Shown here: piece after piece, positions 14,070 to 22,554 of the stretch
How positions within the stretch are numbered: the stretch's first letter is position 1
Layout of the letters: every line of letters begins with the position of its first letter
Source of the DNA: an uncultured Mycolicibacterium sp.
GTDB lineage: Bacteria > Actinomycetota > Actinomycetes > Mycobacteriales > Mycobacteriaceae
Direction: 5' to 3'
Length of the DNA stretch: 32,776 bases
NCBI RefSeq assembly: GCF_937941905.1
Contig: NZ_CALDGS010000072.1
Span: 1-32,776 of the forward strand
The notes under the pieces: generated by a model
What the model saw: the letters and a program-made list of their open reading frames with translations, nothing else
Told to the model about the DNA's origin: nothing
Database searches by the model: none
Position numbers and translations under genes: made by a program

Positions 14070-16229
14070 CTAGTTCAGCAGCGGGTCGCGCGGCAGGCCG
14101 AGGATGCGCTCGGCGATCTGGTTGCGGGTCACCTCGGAGGTGCCGCCGGCAATGGCCATGCCGCGCGCGCCGAGGGCGATCAGCCCGGCAACCGCGGCAT
14201 CGCCGTCGAGCAGCGCCAGGTCCGGCCCGTGCAGCGCGGCCAGGATCGCCGCGCGCTCGCCGACGTGCTCGGCCAGTTTGAGTTTGGTGATGTTGCCCTC
14301 CGGCCCGGGTCCGGCGCCCTCGATGCTGCGCACCGCCCGGCGCAGATTCAGCAGCCGCAGCGCGTGCTCCTCGGCCAGGAACACACCGACCCGCACCTCG
14401 CCGCCGCCGAGCCGGTCGCCGTGTTGCCGCAGCAGCGGCAGCAGATTGGTGCCGGCGAACACCCGCGCCCCCGACCCGCCGCCGATGCTCACCCGTTCGT
14501 TGCCCAGCGTGGCGCGGGCCACCGTCCAGCCGGTGTTGGGTTCGCCCACCACGTCCTCGTCGGGCACGAACACGTCGTTGAAGAACACCTCGTTGAACTC
14601 GGCGTTGCCGGTGAGCATCCGCAGCGGCCGCACCTGCACGCCGGGGGCGTGCATGTCGATGATCATCGTGGTGATGCCCGCGTGCTTGGGGGCGTCCGGG
14701 TCGGTGCGGACGGTGGCCAGCCCGCGCCGGCAGTAGTGCGCGCCGGAGGTCCAGACCTTCTGCCCGTTGACGATCCAGCCGCCGTCGACCTTGACCGCAC
14801 GGGTCTTGACCGCGGCGGCGTCGCTGCCGGCGTCGGGTTCGCTGAACAGCTGGCACCAGATCTCCTCCTGGCGCAGCGCCTTGTCGACGTAGCGCTCGAT
14901 CTGGTCCGGCGTGCCGTGCTGGATGAGGGTGAGGATCACCCAGCCGGTGATCGAGTAGTCGGGCCGTTTGACCCCGGCGCGGGTGAACTCCTGGTCGATG
15001 ACCAGCTGTTCGACCGCACCGGCGGCGCGGCCCCACGGCTTCGGCCAGTGCGGCATGATGTAGCCGGTCTCGATGAGCCGCTCGAGCTGCTGCTTCTCAT
15101 CAAGCGCGGCAATGCTTTCGGCGATCTCACGCACCTGCACGCGCAGCGTCTCGGCCTCCGGCGGCAGGTCGAGCTTGTTCTCCCGGGTCACCCCGGCGGC
15201 GGTGAGCGCGGTGACGTCGGCGGCCGGGGCGTCGCCGCCGAACAGCGCCCGCAGCGTCAGCGCCCGGCGCAGGTGCAGATGCGCGTCGTGCTCCCAGGTG
15301 TAGCCGATGCCGCCGTGCACCTGGATGTTGAGCTCGGCGTTGTGCACGTAGGCGCGCAGCGCCAGCGTCGCCGCGGCGGCGGCCATCAGCTCGAACTCCG
15401 CCGCCCCGTCGCCGGCCGCACGGGCGGCGTCCCACACCACCGCGACCGCGGACTCGGCGGCCACCGCCATGTTGGCGCAGTGGTGCTTGACCGCCTGGAA
15501 GGTGCCGATGGTGCGGCCGAACTGCTTGCGCACCTTGGCGTACTCCACCGCGCTGGTCAGGCAGTCGCCCGCCCCGCCGGCCGCTTCGGCGGCGTACAGG
15601 GTGCGGGCGTAGGCCAGCGCGAGCCGGCGCGCGCCGGGCAGCACGTCGGCGACGGCCGCACCGTCGAGCGTCACCCGCCCGGAGCGGCGGGCCGGGTCCA
15701 GGTTGGCCGGCACGGCGACCGAGAGCCCGTCGGCGTCGCGGGGCACCAGGATCATGTCGTCACCGGCGGCCAGCAGCAGCACATCGGCCAGGCCCGCGCC
15801 GCACACGATGCCGGCGTCCCCGCTCGCCCGCCCGTCGGCGACCCGCACGTCGCCACCGAAACCGACGGCAGCCGTGACGGTTCCGTCGACCAAACCGGGC
15901 AGCAGCCGACGCTTCTGCTCGTCGCTGCCGGCGGCGGCGAGCACCGCCGAGACCGCCACCGTCGGCACGAACGGGCCGGGTGCCACCGCGGCGCCGAGCT
16001 GTTCGACCACGACGACGAGTTCGGGCAGGCCGTATCCGGAGCCGCCGTAGGCCTCGTCGACGTGCAGCCCGAGCCAGCCCAGCCCCGCCAGCTCGGCCCA
16101 GAACGGCGGCCGGGTCTCCTCCGGCGCCTCGAGCAGGGCCCGGGCGGCCTGCCGGGCCTGCTGGCCGGTCAGGAAGTCACGGGCCACCTCGGCGAGCTGA
16201 CGGTGGTCGTCGGTGAGCGCGATCGCCAT
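14070..16229 (-). CDS. fadE22: FadE22-like tandem acyl-CoA dehydrogenase
   Basis: A 719-residue protein with two acyl-CoA dehydrogenase modules in one chain, about twice the usual length. It oxidises an acyl-CoA to the 2-enoyl-CoA using FAD. Module 1 (about 1-345) has LTDDHRQLAEVARDFL, KQFGRTIGTFQAVKHHCANM, and VHGGIGYTWEHDAHLHLRRA. Module 2 (about 370-719) has WCQLFSEPDAGSDAAAVKT, GWIVNGQKVWTSGAHY, and GGTSEVTRNQIAERILGLP. It matches my memory of Rv3061c (about 720 residues). The ATG at 16229 has CCGAGGAGGAAC upstream. The longer in-frame start at 16400 is inside the SDR gene and is rejected. The upstream SDR, on the same strand with a 79-bp gap, should supply the next oxidative step of a beta-oxidation route. 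Confidence 0.92.
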   Translation of the reverse strand: MAIALTDDHRQLAEVARDFLTGQQARQAARALLEAPEETRPPFWAELAGLGWLGLHVDEAYGGSGYGLPELVVVVEQLGAAVAPGPFVPTVAVSAVLAAAGSDEQKRRLLPGLVDGTVTAAVGFGGDVRVADGRASGDAGIVCGAGLADVLLLAAGDDMILVPRDADGLSVAVPANLDPARRSGRVTLDGAAVADVLPGARRLALAYARTLYAAEAAGGAGDCLTSAVEYAKVRKQFGRTIGTFQAVKHHCANMAVAAESAVAVVWDAARAAGDGAAEFELMAAAAATLALRAYVHNAELNIQVHGGIGYTWEHDAHLHLRRALTLRALFGGDAPAADVTALTAAGVTRENKLDLPPEAETLRVQVREIAESIAALDEKQQLERLIETGYIMPHWPKPWGRAAGAVEQLVIDQEFTRAGVKRPDYSITGWVILTLIQHGTPDQIERYVDKALRQEEIWCQLFSEPDAGSDAAAVKTRAVKVDGGWIVNGQKVWTSGAHYCRRGLATVRTDPDAPKHAGITTMIIDMHAPGVQVRPLRMLTGNAEFNEVFFNDVFVPDEDVVGEPNTGWTVARATLGNERVSIGGGSGARVFAGTNLLPLLRQHGDRLGGGEVRVGVFLAEEHALRLLNLRRAVRSIEGAGPGPEGNITKLKLAEHVGERAAILAALHGPDLALLDGDAAVAGLIALGARGMAIAGGTSEVTRNQIAERILGLPRDPLLN

Positions 16230-16308
16230 GCTTGTCCTGTTCCTCCTCGGACGTGCGTTCGGCGCGGCGGGCGACGTCTCCGGTCGCCCGCCGCGCCGAG
16301 GTCTGGGT

Positions 16309-17076
16309 CTACTTGGGCGCGAACCGCTGGCCGGCGTCGAGCCGCAGGCACTGGCCGTTGAGCATCGGATTCTCCACGATGGCCAGCGCGAGCTTGGCAT
16401 ACTCCTCCGGCTTGCCGAGCCGGCGCGGGAACGCCGCGTCCTTGGTCAGCTGCTTGGCGAACTCGTCCGGGATGCCCTGGGTCAGGCCGGTGGCGAACAG
16501 GCTGGGCGCGATGGCCAGCACCCGGATGCCCAGGCTGCCCAGGTCACGCGCCATGGTCAGGCACATGCCGGCGATCGCGGCCTTGGCGGCGGTGTAGGCG
16601 ACCTGCCCGATCTGTCCCTCGAACGCCGCGATGGAGGCGGTGTTGATGATGACCCCGCGCTCCTCCTGCTCCTCGTCGACCGGGTCCTGTTGACTCATCT
16701 GCCAGGCGGCCAGCCGGCTGATGTTGAAGGTGCCGATCAGGTTGAGATCGATGACCTGACGGAACGAGTCGAGGTTGTGCGGGCCGTCCTTCTTGACGGT
16801 GCGCTCGGCGATGCCGCCGCCGGCGGTGGTCACCGCGATGTGCAGCCCGCCGAGCGCGTCGACGGCCTGCCCGAGCGCCTGCTCGGTGCCGGCGAAGTCG
16901 GTGACGTCCACCTCGAAGAACGACCCGCCGATCGCGTCGGCGACCTCCTTGCCCTTCGACTGCGGGCGGTCCAGAATCGCCACCGACGCGCCGCGCTTGG
17001 CCAGCGCCTCCGCGGTGGCCCGGCCGAAGCCGGACGCCCCGCCGACGATGACGGCCTTCTTGCCCTCGATCTCCAT
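16309..17076 (-). CDS. SDR family 3-hydroxyacyl-CoA dehydrogenase-like protein
   Basis: A 255-residue short-chain dehydrogenase close to the type II 3-hydroxyacyl-CoA dehydrogenase (HSD10-like) group. The cofactor loop is VGGASGFG (residues 11-18), and D36 after the second strand favours NAD+. N112 is in LNLIGTFN, S148 in INTASIAAF, and Y161-TAA-K165 is the catalytic pair. The segment MSQQDPVDEEQEERGVIIN matches the characteristic insertion of this group. The ATG at 17076 has GGAAAGGAAG upstream. As first gene of an SDR-fadE22 unit it probably oxidises a 3-hydroxyacyl-CoA or ring alcohol. Its promoter region contains the first copy of the shared tandem motif. Confidence 0.9.
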   Translation of the reverse strand: MEIEGKKAVIVGGASGFGRATAEALAKRGASVAILDRPQSKGKEVADAIGGSFFEVDVTDFAGTEQALGQAVDALGGLHIAVTTAGGGIAERTVKKDGPHNLDSFRQVIDLNLIGTFNISRLAAWQMSQQDPVDEEQEERGVIINTASIAAFEGQIGQVAYTAAKAAIAGMCLTMARDLGSLGIRVLAIAPSLFATGLTQGIPDEFAKQLTKDAAFPRRLGKPEEYAKLALAIVENPMLNGQCLRLDAGQRFAPK

Positions 17077-17128
17077 CTAGCTTCCTTTCCACCCGGTACA
17101 GGACCGATTGCAACGTAACCGATGCGAG

Positions 17129-17149
17129 CTTCGGTAAGCCTTACGGTGC
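17129..17149. promoter_or_regulatory. Shared tandem motif, copy 1 (SDR-fadE22 / ligB)
   Basis: CTTCGGTAA and TTACGGTGC start 12 bp apart, each matching TTAC-N-GTAA at 6 of 8 fixed positions, with GCC between. GTAAG-C-CTTAC at 17134-17144 is an 11-bp palindrome inside it. It lies between the divergent SDR and ligB starts and lines up with three other copies at 22498, 25161 and 29614. Confidence 0.5.
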
Positions 17150-17184
17150 GCACAAACCCTAACCCGCCGTGTCAGGCTGGGGGC

Positions 17185-18720
17185 ATGTTGTTCGCGGAAG
17201 TCGCGGCGGCCTCCGCCGATGTCGGCCGGCGCACGGCCCGTTCGGCGAAGGTCGAGCGCATCGCCGCGGTCCTCGAGCATGCCCGCGACCGGGGCGGTGC
17301 ACCGCTGGTTTCGGTGGTGACGGCGTGGCTGTCCGGGGAACTGCCGCAGCGCCAGATCGGGGTGGGCTGGGCGGGGCTGCGCAACCTGCCCCCGGCGGCG
17401 GCGGCCCCGACGCTGACGGTGCAGCGGGTCGACGCCGCGCTGACGGAGATCGGCGCGGTGGCCGGCCCGGGGTCACAGGCCCGCCGGGCCGCGCTGGTGG
17501 CCGACCTGTTCGGCGCGGCCACCGAGGTCGAGCAGCGGTTCCTGCGCGGGCTGCTCACCGGCGAGCTGCGCCAGGGGGCGCTGGCCGGGGTGACCGCGGA
17601 TGCGGTGGCCCGGGCGGCCGGGCTGCCTGCCGAGCGGGTGCGGCGGGCCGCGATGCTGGCCGGCGGGCTGCCGCAGGTGGCCGGCGCCGCGCTCACCGGC
17701 GGCGGTGCCGCCCTGGACGCATTCACCCTGCGGGTCGGCCGCCCGGTCGGGCCGATGCTGGCCCAGAGCGCTTCCGGTGTCACCGACGCACTCGAAAAGC
17801 TGGGTGGCACCGCGGTTTTCGAGGCGAAACTGGACGGCGCCCGGGTGCAGATCCACCGCAGCGGCCGGGAGGTGGCGGTGTTCACCCGCAGCCTCGACGA
17901 CGTGACCGCGCGGCTGCCGGAGGTGGTGCGGACCGCGCTGACGCTGCCGGTCGACGAGTTCATCGCCGACGGCGAGGCGATCGCGCTGCGCCCCGACGGC
18001 CGGCCGCACCCGTTCCAGGTGACCGCCTCCCGGTTCGGTCGCGCCGAACCTGGTGCGCTGCCGCCGCTGTCGGTGTTCGTGTTCGACCTGCTGCACGTCG
18101 ACGGCACCGATCTGCTCGACGAGCCGACCACCGCGCGGCTGGCCGCGCTCGACGCGCTGGTGCCGGCCCGGCACCGGGTGGACCGGTTGCTCACCGCCGA
18201 CGCGGCCGAGGCCGCCCGGTTCCGCGACGCCACGCTGGCGGCCGGGCACGAGGGGGTGATGGCGAAGTCCCCGACCGCGCCGTACGCCGCGGGCCGGCGC
18301 GGCGCGGCCTGGCTCAAGATCAAGCCGGTGCACACCCTGGACCTGGTGGTGCTGGCGGTGGAGTGGGGCTCGGGGCGCCGCAGCGGCCGGCTGTCGAACA
18401 TCCACCTCGGTGCCCGCGACCCCGCCACCGGCGGGTTCGTCATGCTCGGCAAGACGTTCAAGGGCATGACCGACGCCATGCTGGAGTGGCAGACGGCCCG
18501 GTTCCTGGCGCTCGCGGACGGCCCGACCGACGGCTACGTGGTGCGACTGCGGCCCGAGCAGGTGGTCGAGATCGCCTTCGACGGCCTGCAGCGGTCGTCG
18601 CGCTACCCCGGCGGGTTGGCGCTGCGCTTCGCCCGGGTGCTGCGCTACCGCGACGACAAGACCGCCGCCGAGGCCGACACCATCGACACCGTCCGGGCCA
18701 TCCACGAACGCTCGAATTGA
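17185..18720 (+). CDS. ligB: ATP-dependent DNA ligase
   Basis: A 511-residue ATP-dependent DNA ligase resembling M. tuberculosis LigB (Rv3062). It seals nicks by ligase-AMP and DNA-AMP steps. The N-terminal DNA-binding region (about 1-195) contains FAEVAAASADVGRR and LTGELRQGALAGV. The adenylation motif I is EAKLDGAR with nucleophile Lys215. Motif III is LSVFVFDLLHVDG, motif IV is GHEGVMAKSP, and motif V is AAWLKIKPV. An OB domain follows, with SNIHLGARDP, MLGKTFKGMTD, and a terminal SRYPGGLALRFARVLRYRDDK. The start chosen is the ATG at 17185, in keeping with the family's N-terminus; an upstream in-frame start at 17122 would overlap the promoter motif. It is non-essential in mycobacteria, which also have LigA. 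Confidence 0.95.
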   Translation: MLFAEVAAASADVGRRTARSAKVERIAAVLEHARDRGGAPLVSVVTAWLSGELPQRQIGVGWAGLRNLPPAAAAPTLTVQRVDAALTEIGAVAGPGSQARRAALVADLFGAATEVEQRFLRGLLTGELRQGALAGVTADAVARAAGLPAERVRRAAMLAGGLPQVAGAALTGGGAALDAFTLRVGRPVGPMLAQSASGVTDALEKLGGTAVFEAKLDGARVQIHRSGREVAVFTRSLDDVTARLPEVVRTALTLPVDEFIADGEAIALRPDGRPHPFQVTASRFGRAEPGALPPLSVFVFDLLHVDGTDLLDEPTTARLAALDALVPARHRVDRLLTADAAEAARFRDATLAAGHEGVMAKSPTAPYAAGRRGAAWLKIKPVHTLDLVVLAVEWGSGRRSGRLSNIHLGARDPATGGFVMLGKTFKGMTDAMLEWQTARFLALADGPTDGYVVRLRPEQVVEIAFDGLQRSSRYPGGLALRFARVLRYRDDKTAAEADTIDTVRAIHERSN

Positions 18721-18805
18721 GCACTCGCCACCACGGTGCGCCCACCATCCGGCACAATTACGCGGTCGTTGGCAATGTGACGAATCCAGGAACGGGGACG
18801 CAGGC

Positions 18806-20182
18806 GTGAGCAACGCGGTGAACAGCGACGACCTCGTCGGCGGCATTCCGCGCCGACGCATCGTGGTCGCGTCGATGGTCGGCACGACGATCGAGTTCTA
18901 CGACTTCTACATCTACGCCACCGCGGCCGTCTCCGTGTTCCCGCACCTGTTCTTCCCCAAGGGCAACCCGACCACCGCGCTGCTGGCCTCGTTCGCGACG
19001 TTCGGGCTGGCGTTCGTGGCGCGCCCGCTGGGCTCGATCCTGTTCGGCCACTTCGGTGACCGAGCGGGCCGCAAGACCACGCTGGTGGCGTCGCTGCTGC
19101 TGATGGGGATCGCGACGTTCGCGATCGGCCTGCTGCCGACCTACGCCCAGGTGGGGATCATCGCCCCCGCCCTGCTGGCGCTGATGCGGTTCTGCCAGGG
19201 CCTCGCGCTCGGCGGCGAGTGGAGCGGGGCCGCGCTGCTGGCCACCGAGACCGCCGCGCCCGGGAAACGCGGCTGGGCGGCGATGTGGCCGCAACTCGGC
19301 GCGCCGCTGGGCTTCCTGCTGGCCAACGGCCTGTTCATCACGCTCATCCAGGTGATGGGGCACAGCAGCGTCGAACCCGACCACGACGGCGCGTTCTTGA
19401 CCTGGGGCTGGCGGATCCCGTTCCTGCTCAGCGCGGTGATGGTCGCGATCGGCCTGTACGTGCGGCTGCGCATTCTGGAGACCCCGGTGTTCGCCCGCGC
19501 GGTGGAGCGCGGCGAGAAGGTGAAGGTGCCGCTGGCCGAGGTGTTCCGCACCAGCTGGCGTCAGCTCATCATCGGCACGTTCGTCATGCTGGCGACCTAC
19601 ACCCTGTTCTACATCGTCACCACCTGGGCGCTGAGCTTCGGCACCGGCAAGAAGCCGCCGGAGGGCAGCGGGCTGGGCTTCCCCTACGTCGACTTCCTGG
19701 AGATGCAGCTCATCGCGGTGCTGTTCTTCGCCGGTGCGCTGCCGCTTTCCGGCTGGCTGGCCGACAAGCTGGGCCGGCGTCGGCTGCTGCTGTGGGTGAC
19801 CGCCGGGATCATGGTCTACGGCGCGCTGTTCGCGCCGCTGCTGGGCGGGCTGGACACCTCGTTCGGCACCATGCTGGTGTTTTTGATCATCGGCATGACG
19901 CTGATGGGCCTGACCTTCGCGCCGATGAGCGCGGTGCTGCCCGAGCTGTTCCCGACCAATGTGCGCTACACCGGTTCCGGGGTGGCCTACAACGTCTCGA
20001 GCATCCTCGGCGCGGCGGTCGCCCCGTTCATCGCGACCTGGCTGGCCACCTCCTACGGGGTCGCCTGGGTGGGCGTGTATCTGCTCGTCGCGGCGTCGCT
20101 GACGCTGATCGCGGTGTTCGTCATGCACGAGACCCGGGACCGCTCGCTGGACAACGTCGAGGTCGTCGAGCTCGGGCCGTAA
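18806..20182 (+). CDS. MFS transporter, metabolite:H+ symporter (MHS) type
   Basis: A 458-residue integral membrane protein with about 12 hydrophobic segments. The opening VVASMVGTTIEFYDFYIYAT is typical of the metabolite:proton symporter branch (ShiA/ProP/YhjE-like). The loop 2-3 signature GHFGDRAGRK is at residues 81-90, followed by MRFCQGLALGGEWSGAALL in helix 4 and a second-half ADKLGRRRLLLW. Such carriers import organic acids with protons. The GTG at 18806 is preceded by ACGGGGACG. It is 85 bp after ligB and meets the minus-strand P450 gene tail to tail 11 bp later. It could import the substrate of the catabolic block downstream, but nothing in the sequence proves the link. Confidence 0.9.
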   Translation: MSNAVNSDDLVGGIPRRRIVVASMVGTTIEFYDFYIYATAAVSVFPHLFFPKGNPTTALLASFATFGLAFVARPLGSILFGHFGDRAGRKTTLVASLLLMGIATFAIGLLPTYAQVGIIAPALLALMRFCQGLALGGEWSGAALLATETAAPGKRGWAAMWPQLGAPLGFLLANGLFITLIQVMGHSSVEPDHDGAFLTWGWRIPFLLSAVMVAIGLYVRLRILETPVFARAVERGEKVKVPLAEVFRTSWRQLIIGTFVMLATYTLFYIVTTWALSFGTGKKPPEGSGLGFPYVDFLEMQLIAVLFFAGALPLSGWLADKLGRRRLLLWVTAGIMVYGALFAPLLGGLDTSFGTMLVFLIIGMTLMGLTFAPMSAVLPELFPTNVRYTGSGVAYNVSSILGAAVAPFIATWLATSYGVAWVGVYLLVAASLTLIAVFVMHETRDRSLDNVEVVELGP

Positions 20183-20193
20183 CCGGCCGGCGG

Positions 20194-21429
20194 TCAGGCG
20201 AGGTCGTAGCGCAGCGGCAGGTGCTTGACCCCGCCGACGAACGTCGTCGCGATGAACTCCGGCTCCCCCGCCGGCTGCACCGTCCGCAGCCGCGGCAGCA
20301 GCTCGGTGAAGAAGCAGTTCGTCTCCATCCGGGCCAGCGCCGCCCCCAGGCAGAAGTGCACCCCGTGCCCGAATGCGAGGTGCTTGTTCGGATCCCGCGC
20401 GACGTCGAAGCGGAACGGCTCGGCGAACACCTCCTCGTCCCGGTTGGCCGAGACGTAGGACAGCAGCACCGACTCGCCGGCCCGGATCGGCACGCCGCGC
20501 ACCTCGGTGTCGCGCCGGGCGGTGCGCATGAACGCCTTGACCGGGGTGACCCAGCGGACGATCTCCTCCACCGCGGTTCCCATCAGCCCGGGGTCGGCCT
20601 GCAGCCGGGCCAACTGGTCGGGGTGCTGCACCAGCGCGAGCATGCCGCCGGCGATCGCCGCGCTGGTGGTGTCGTGGCCGGCCGCCGCGACGATGAGGTA
20701 GTAGGACAGGCAGTCGATGTCGCTGAGGAACTCGCCGTGGATGCGGGCGTTGGCGATCGCCGAGGCCAGGTCGTCGGTGGGGTGTTCGCGCCGGGATGCG
20801 GTCAGCCTGGTGAAGTACTCGAACATCTCCAGCAGGGCGGGCATCTGGTCGTCGGGTGACTGCCCGCGCTGGAACTCCTCGTCGTCGCTGCCGAACAGCT
20901 CCTGGGTCCACTTGAGCAGCATCGGGAAGTCGGACTCCGGCAGCCCGAGCAGCGAAAGAATTACGTACAGCGGATAGTTCACCGCGACCTGTTGGGCGAA
21001 GTCGCACTCCGGGCCGATGGCGGCCATCCGGTCGACGTAGCGGCGGGCCAGCTCGGCGACGCGAACCCGCAAGGCGCGCATGGCCTTCGGCCGGAACCAG
21101 TCGGACCCGATGGCGCGCAGGTCGCGGTGCTCGGGGTCGTCGGTGTGGATGAGCGTGCGCACCCCGAGCCCGGCCTGCAGCTCGTCGCCCCGGGCGGTGG
21201 TGAGCACCGGCCGGGGCGCGTTGGTGAACAGCTCGTTGTCGCGCTCGACGGCCAGCACGTCGGCGTGCCGGGTGACGGCCCAGAACGGCCGGTACCCCTC
21301 CACCTCCACCCAGGACACCGGCGCGTGGGCCCGCAGATGGGTCAGCGCCGCATGCAGTTTCGGCTCGTCGGTGTAGGCCTTCGGGGTGGCGAAGACCCGT
21401 GCCGCCTCGTCGATGATCGGTGCGCTCAC
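20194..21429 (-). CDS. Cytochrome P450
   Basis: A 411-residue bacterial-type P450. The haem ligand is Cys360 in LAFGHGVHFCLGAALAR. The I-helix is AAAGHDTTSAAIAG, with the acid-alcohol pair D-T intact, and the K-helix is EEIVRWVTP. The N-terminus is soluble. The GTG at 21429 is chosen because GGGAGGAG sits 6 nt upstream and it overlaps the stop of the preceding LLM gene by 4 bp (GTGA). The open frame extending to 22155 is antisense-like extension inside that gene. The pair LLM oxidoreductase-P450 is likely co-transcribed from the region with motif copy 2. Family number and substrate are not assignable by eye; it is of the class used on terpenoids, sterols and fatty acids. A redox partner gene is not seen. 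Confidence 0.92.
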   Translation of the reverse strand: MSAPIIDEAARVFATPKAYTDEPKLHAALTHLRAHAPVSWVEVEGYRPFWAVTRHADVLAVERDNELFTNAPRPVLTTARGDELQAGLGVRTLIHTDDPEHRDLRAIGSDWFRPKAMRALRVRVAELARRYVDRMAAIGPECDFAQQVAVNYPLYVILSLLGLPESDFPMLLKWTQELFGSDDEEFQRGQSPDDQMPALLEMFEYFTRLTASRREHPTDDLASAIANARIHGEFLSDIDCLSYYLIVAAAGHDTTSAAIAGGMLALVQHPDQLARLQADPGLMGTAVEEIVRWVTPVKAFMRTARRDTEVRGVPIRAGESVLLSYVSANRDEEVFAEPFRFDVARDPNKHLAFGHGVHFCLGAALARMETNCFFTELLPRLRTVQPAGEPEFIATTFVGGVKHLPLRYDLA

Positions 21430-22487
21430 GATCGGCTCCTCCCTGCCGCGGCCGCCAGGCCGCGCAACCGGTCCAGCACAGCGGTGACGGTGGCGGTGGG
21501 CACCCCGGGCGGGAACGAGAACATCACCCGGTCCACGACGCCGGCGTACCGGTCGGCCAGCGCCGCGGCGAGCTCGTCGACCGGCGCCACCACCGCGAAC
21601 GCGCCCAGCACCTCGTCGTCGATGAGTCCGGCCATCGCGTCCCACTTCCCCGCTCTGGACAGCCGGTGCAGCTCGGTGTGCAGCTCGCCCCAGCCGTGCA
21701 GTTCCAGCACCGGCCGGTAGGCGGGCGTGGAGCCGTAGAACGCGAGCTGTCCGCGGGTGGGCGCCGCCGCGGCGCGCAGGTCCTCCTCGGTCCGCCCGGT
21801 GACCACGAACACCGGGCAGGCCACCTCGACCTCGGCCCGGCTGCGGCCGGCCCGCCGCAGCCCGGCCTCCAGCGCGGGCAGCGTCACCTGCTGCAGGTAG
21901 CGGCGGGTGGTGAAGGCGTGTGCGACGAGCCCGTCGGCCACCTCGCCGCACAGCTCGGTCAGCGCCGGGCCGACCGCGGACAGGAACACCCGCGGCGGGC
22001 CGTACGGGTGCGGTTCGGGCACGAACATCGGGGTCATCAGGGTGTGGGTGTAGAAGTCGCCCTCGAACCGCAGCGGAGTGCCGTGCTGCCAGGCCGACCA
22101 GATCTCGCGCAGCGCGGCGACGAACTCGCGCATCCGCGGCACCGGCCGGCTCCACGGCATGGAGAACCGGCGCTCGATGTGCGGACGGATCTGCGTGCCC
22201 AGCCCGAGGATGAACCGGCCCTGCGAGTAGGCCTGCAGGTCCCAGGCGACGGTGGCGACGGTCATCGGGGTGCGCGCGAACGCCACGGCGACACCGGTGC
22301 CGATCTCCAGCCGGTTGGTGTGCTCGGCGGCCAGCAGCATCGGCAGGAACGGGTCGTGGTTGACCTCGCCGGTCCAGCAGCCGTCGTAGCCGAGTTGTTC
22401 GGCCTTGGTGGCCGCCTGCGGCACCTGGGCCGGCTGGCCGGGAATTCCCCGGTCGATCCGCAGGCCGGACTTCGCGCCGCCACCCAT
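21426..22487 (-). CDS. LLM-class F420-dependent oxidoreductase (TIGR03617-like)
   Basis: A 353-residue luciferase-like TIM-barrel protein. Landmarks are QAATKAEQLGYDGCWTGEVN (about 25-44), EIGTGVAVAFARTPM, AWDLQAYSQGRFILGLGTQI, and VFLSAVGPALTELCGEVADG. These fit the mycobacterial TIGR03617-type group, predicted to use F420 rather than FMN. Reactions in this superfamily include hydride transfer to alcohols or enones and, in FMN members, monooxygenation; which applies here is unknown. The ATG at 22487 opens the transcript on this strand, and its stop overlaps the P450 start by 4 bp. Motif copy 2 lies 11 bp upstream of the start codon. Confidence 0.87.
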   Translation of the reverse strand: MGGGAKSGLRIDRGIPGQPAQVPQAATKAEQLGYDGCWTGEVNHDPFLPMLLAAEHTNRLEIGTGVAVAFARTPMTVATVAWDLQAYSQGRFILGLGTQIRPHIERRFSMPWSRPVPRMREFVAALREIWSAWQHGTPLRFEGDFYTHTLMTPMFVPEPHPYGPPRVFLSAVGPALTELCGEVADGLVAHAFTTRRYLQQVTLPALEAGLRRAGRSRAEVEVACPVFVVTGRTEEDLRAAAAPTRGQLAFYGSTPAYRPVLELHGWGELHTELHRLSRAGKWDAMAGLIDDEVLGAFAVVAPVDELAAALADRYAGVVDRVMFSFPPGVPTATVTAVLDRLRGLAAAAGRSRS

Positions 22488-22497
22488 GGCGACGAAG

Positions 22498-22518
22498 CTA
22501 CAGTAAGCAATTCAGTAT
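22498..22518. promoter_or_regulatory. Shared tandem motif, copy 2 (LLM-P450 / carboxyltransferase)
   Basis: CTACAGTAA (7 of 8 fixed positions of TTAC-N-GTAA) and ATTCAGTAT (5 of 8) start 12 bp apart in the 67-bp divergent region. TACAGT could also serve as a -10 element for the plus-strand gene. Confidence 0.5.
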
Positions 22519-22554
22519 GGTCAACGAAAACCGGGCACACCGAGGACTGCACAG

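Noticed and set aside
14070..16229. FadE22 as two genes fused by a sequencing error
   Set aside because: The two dehydrogenase modules are in one continuous frame, and the roughly 720-residue length matches what I recall for mycobacterial FadE22.
18721..18805. A fifth copy of the tandem TTAC-N-GTAA motif upstream of the transporter
   Set aside because: The AATTACGCGGTCG stretch shares only TTAC and lacks the second unit 12 bp away.
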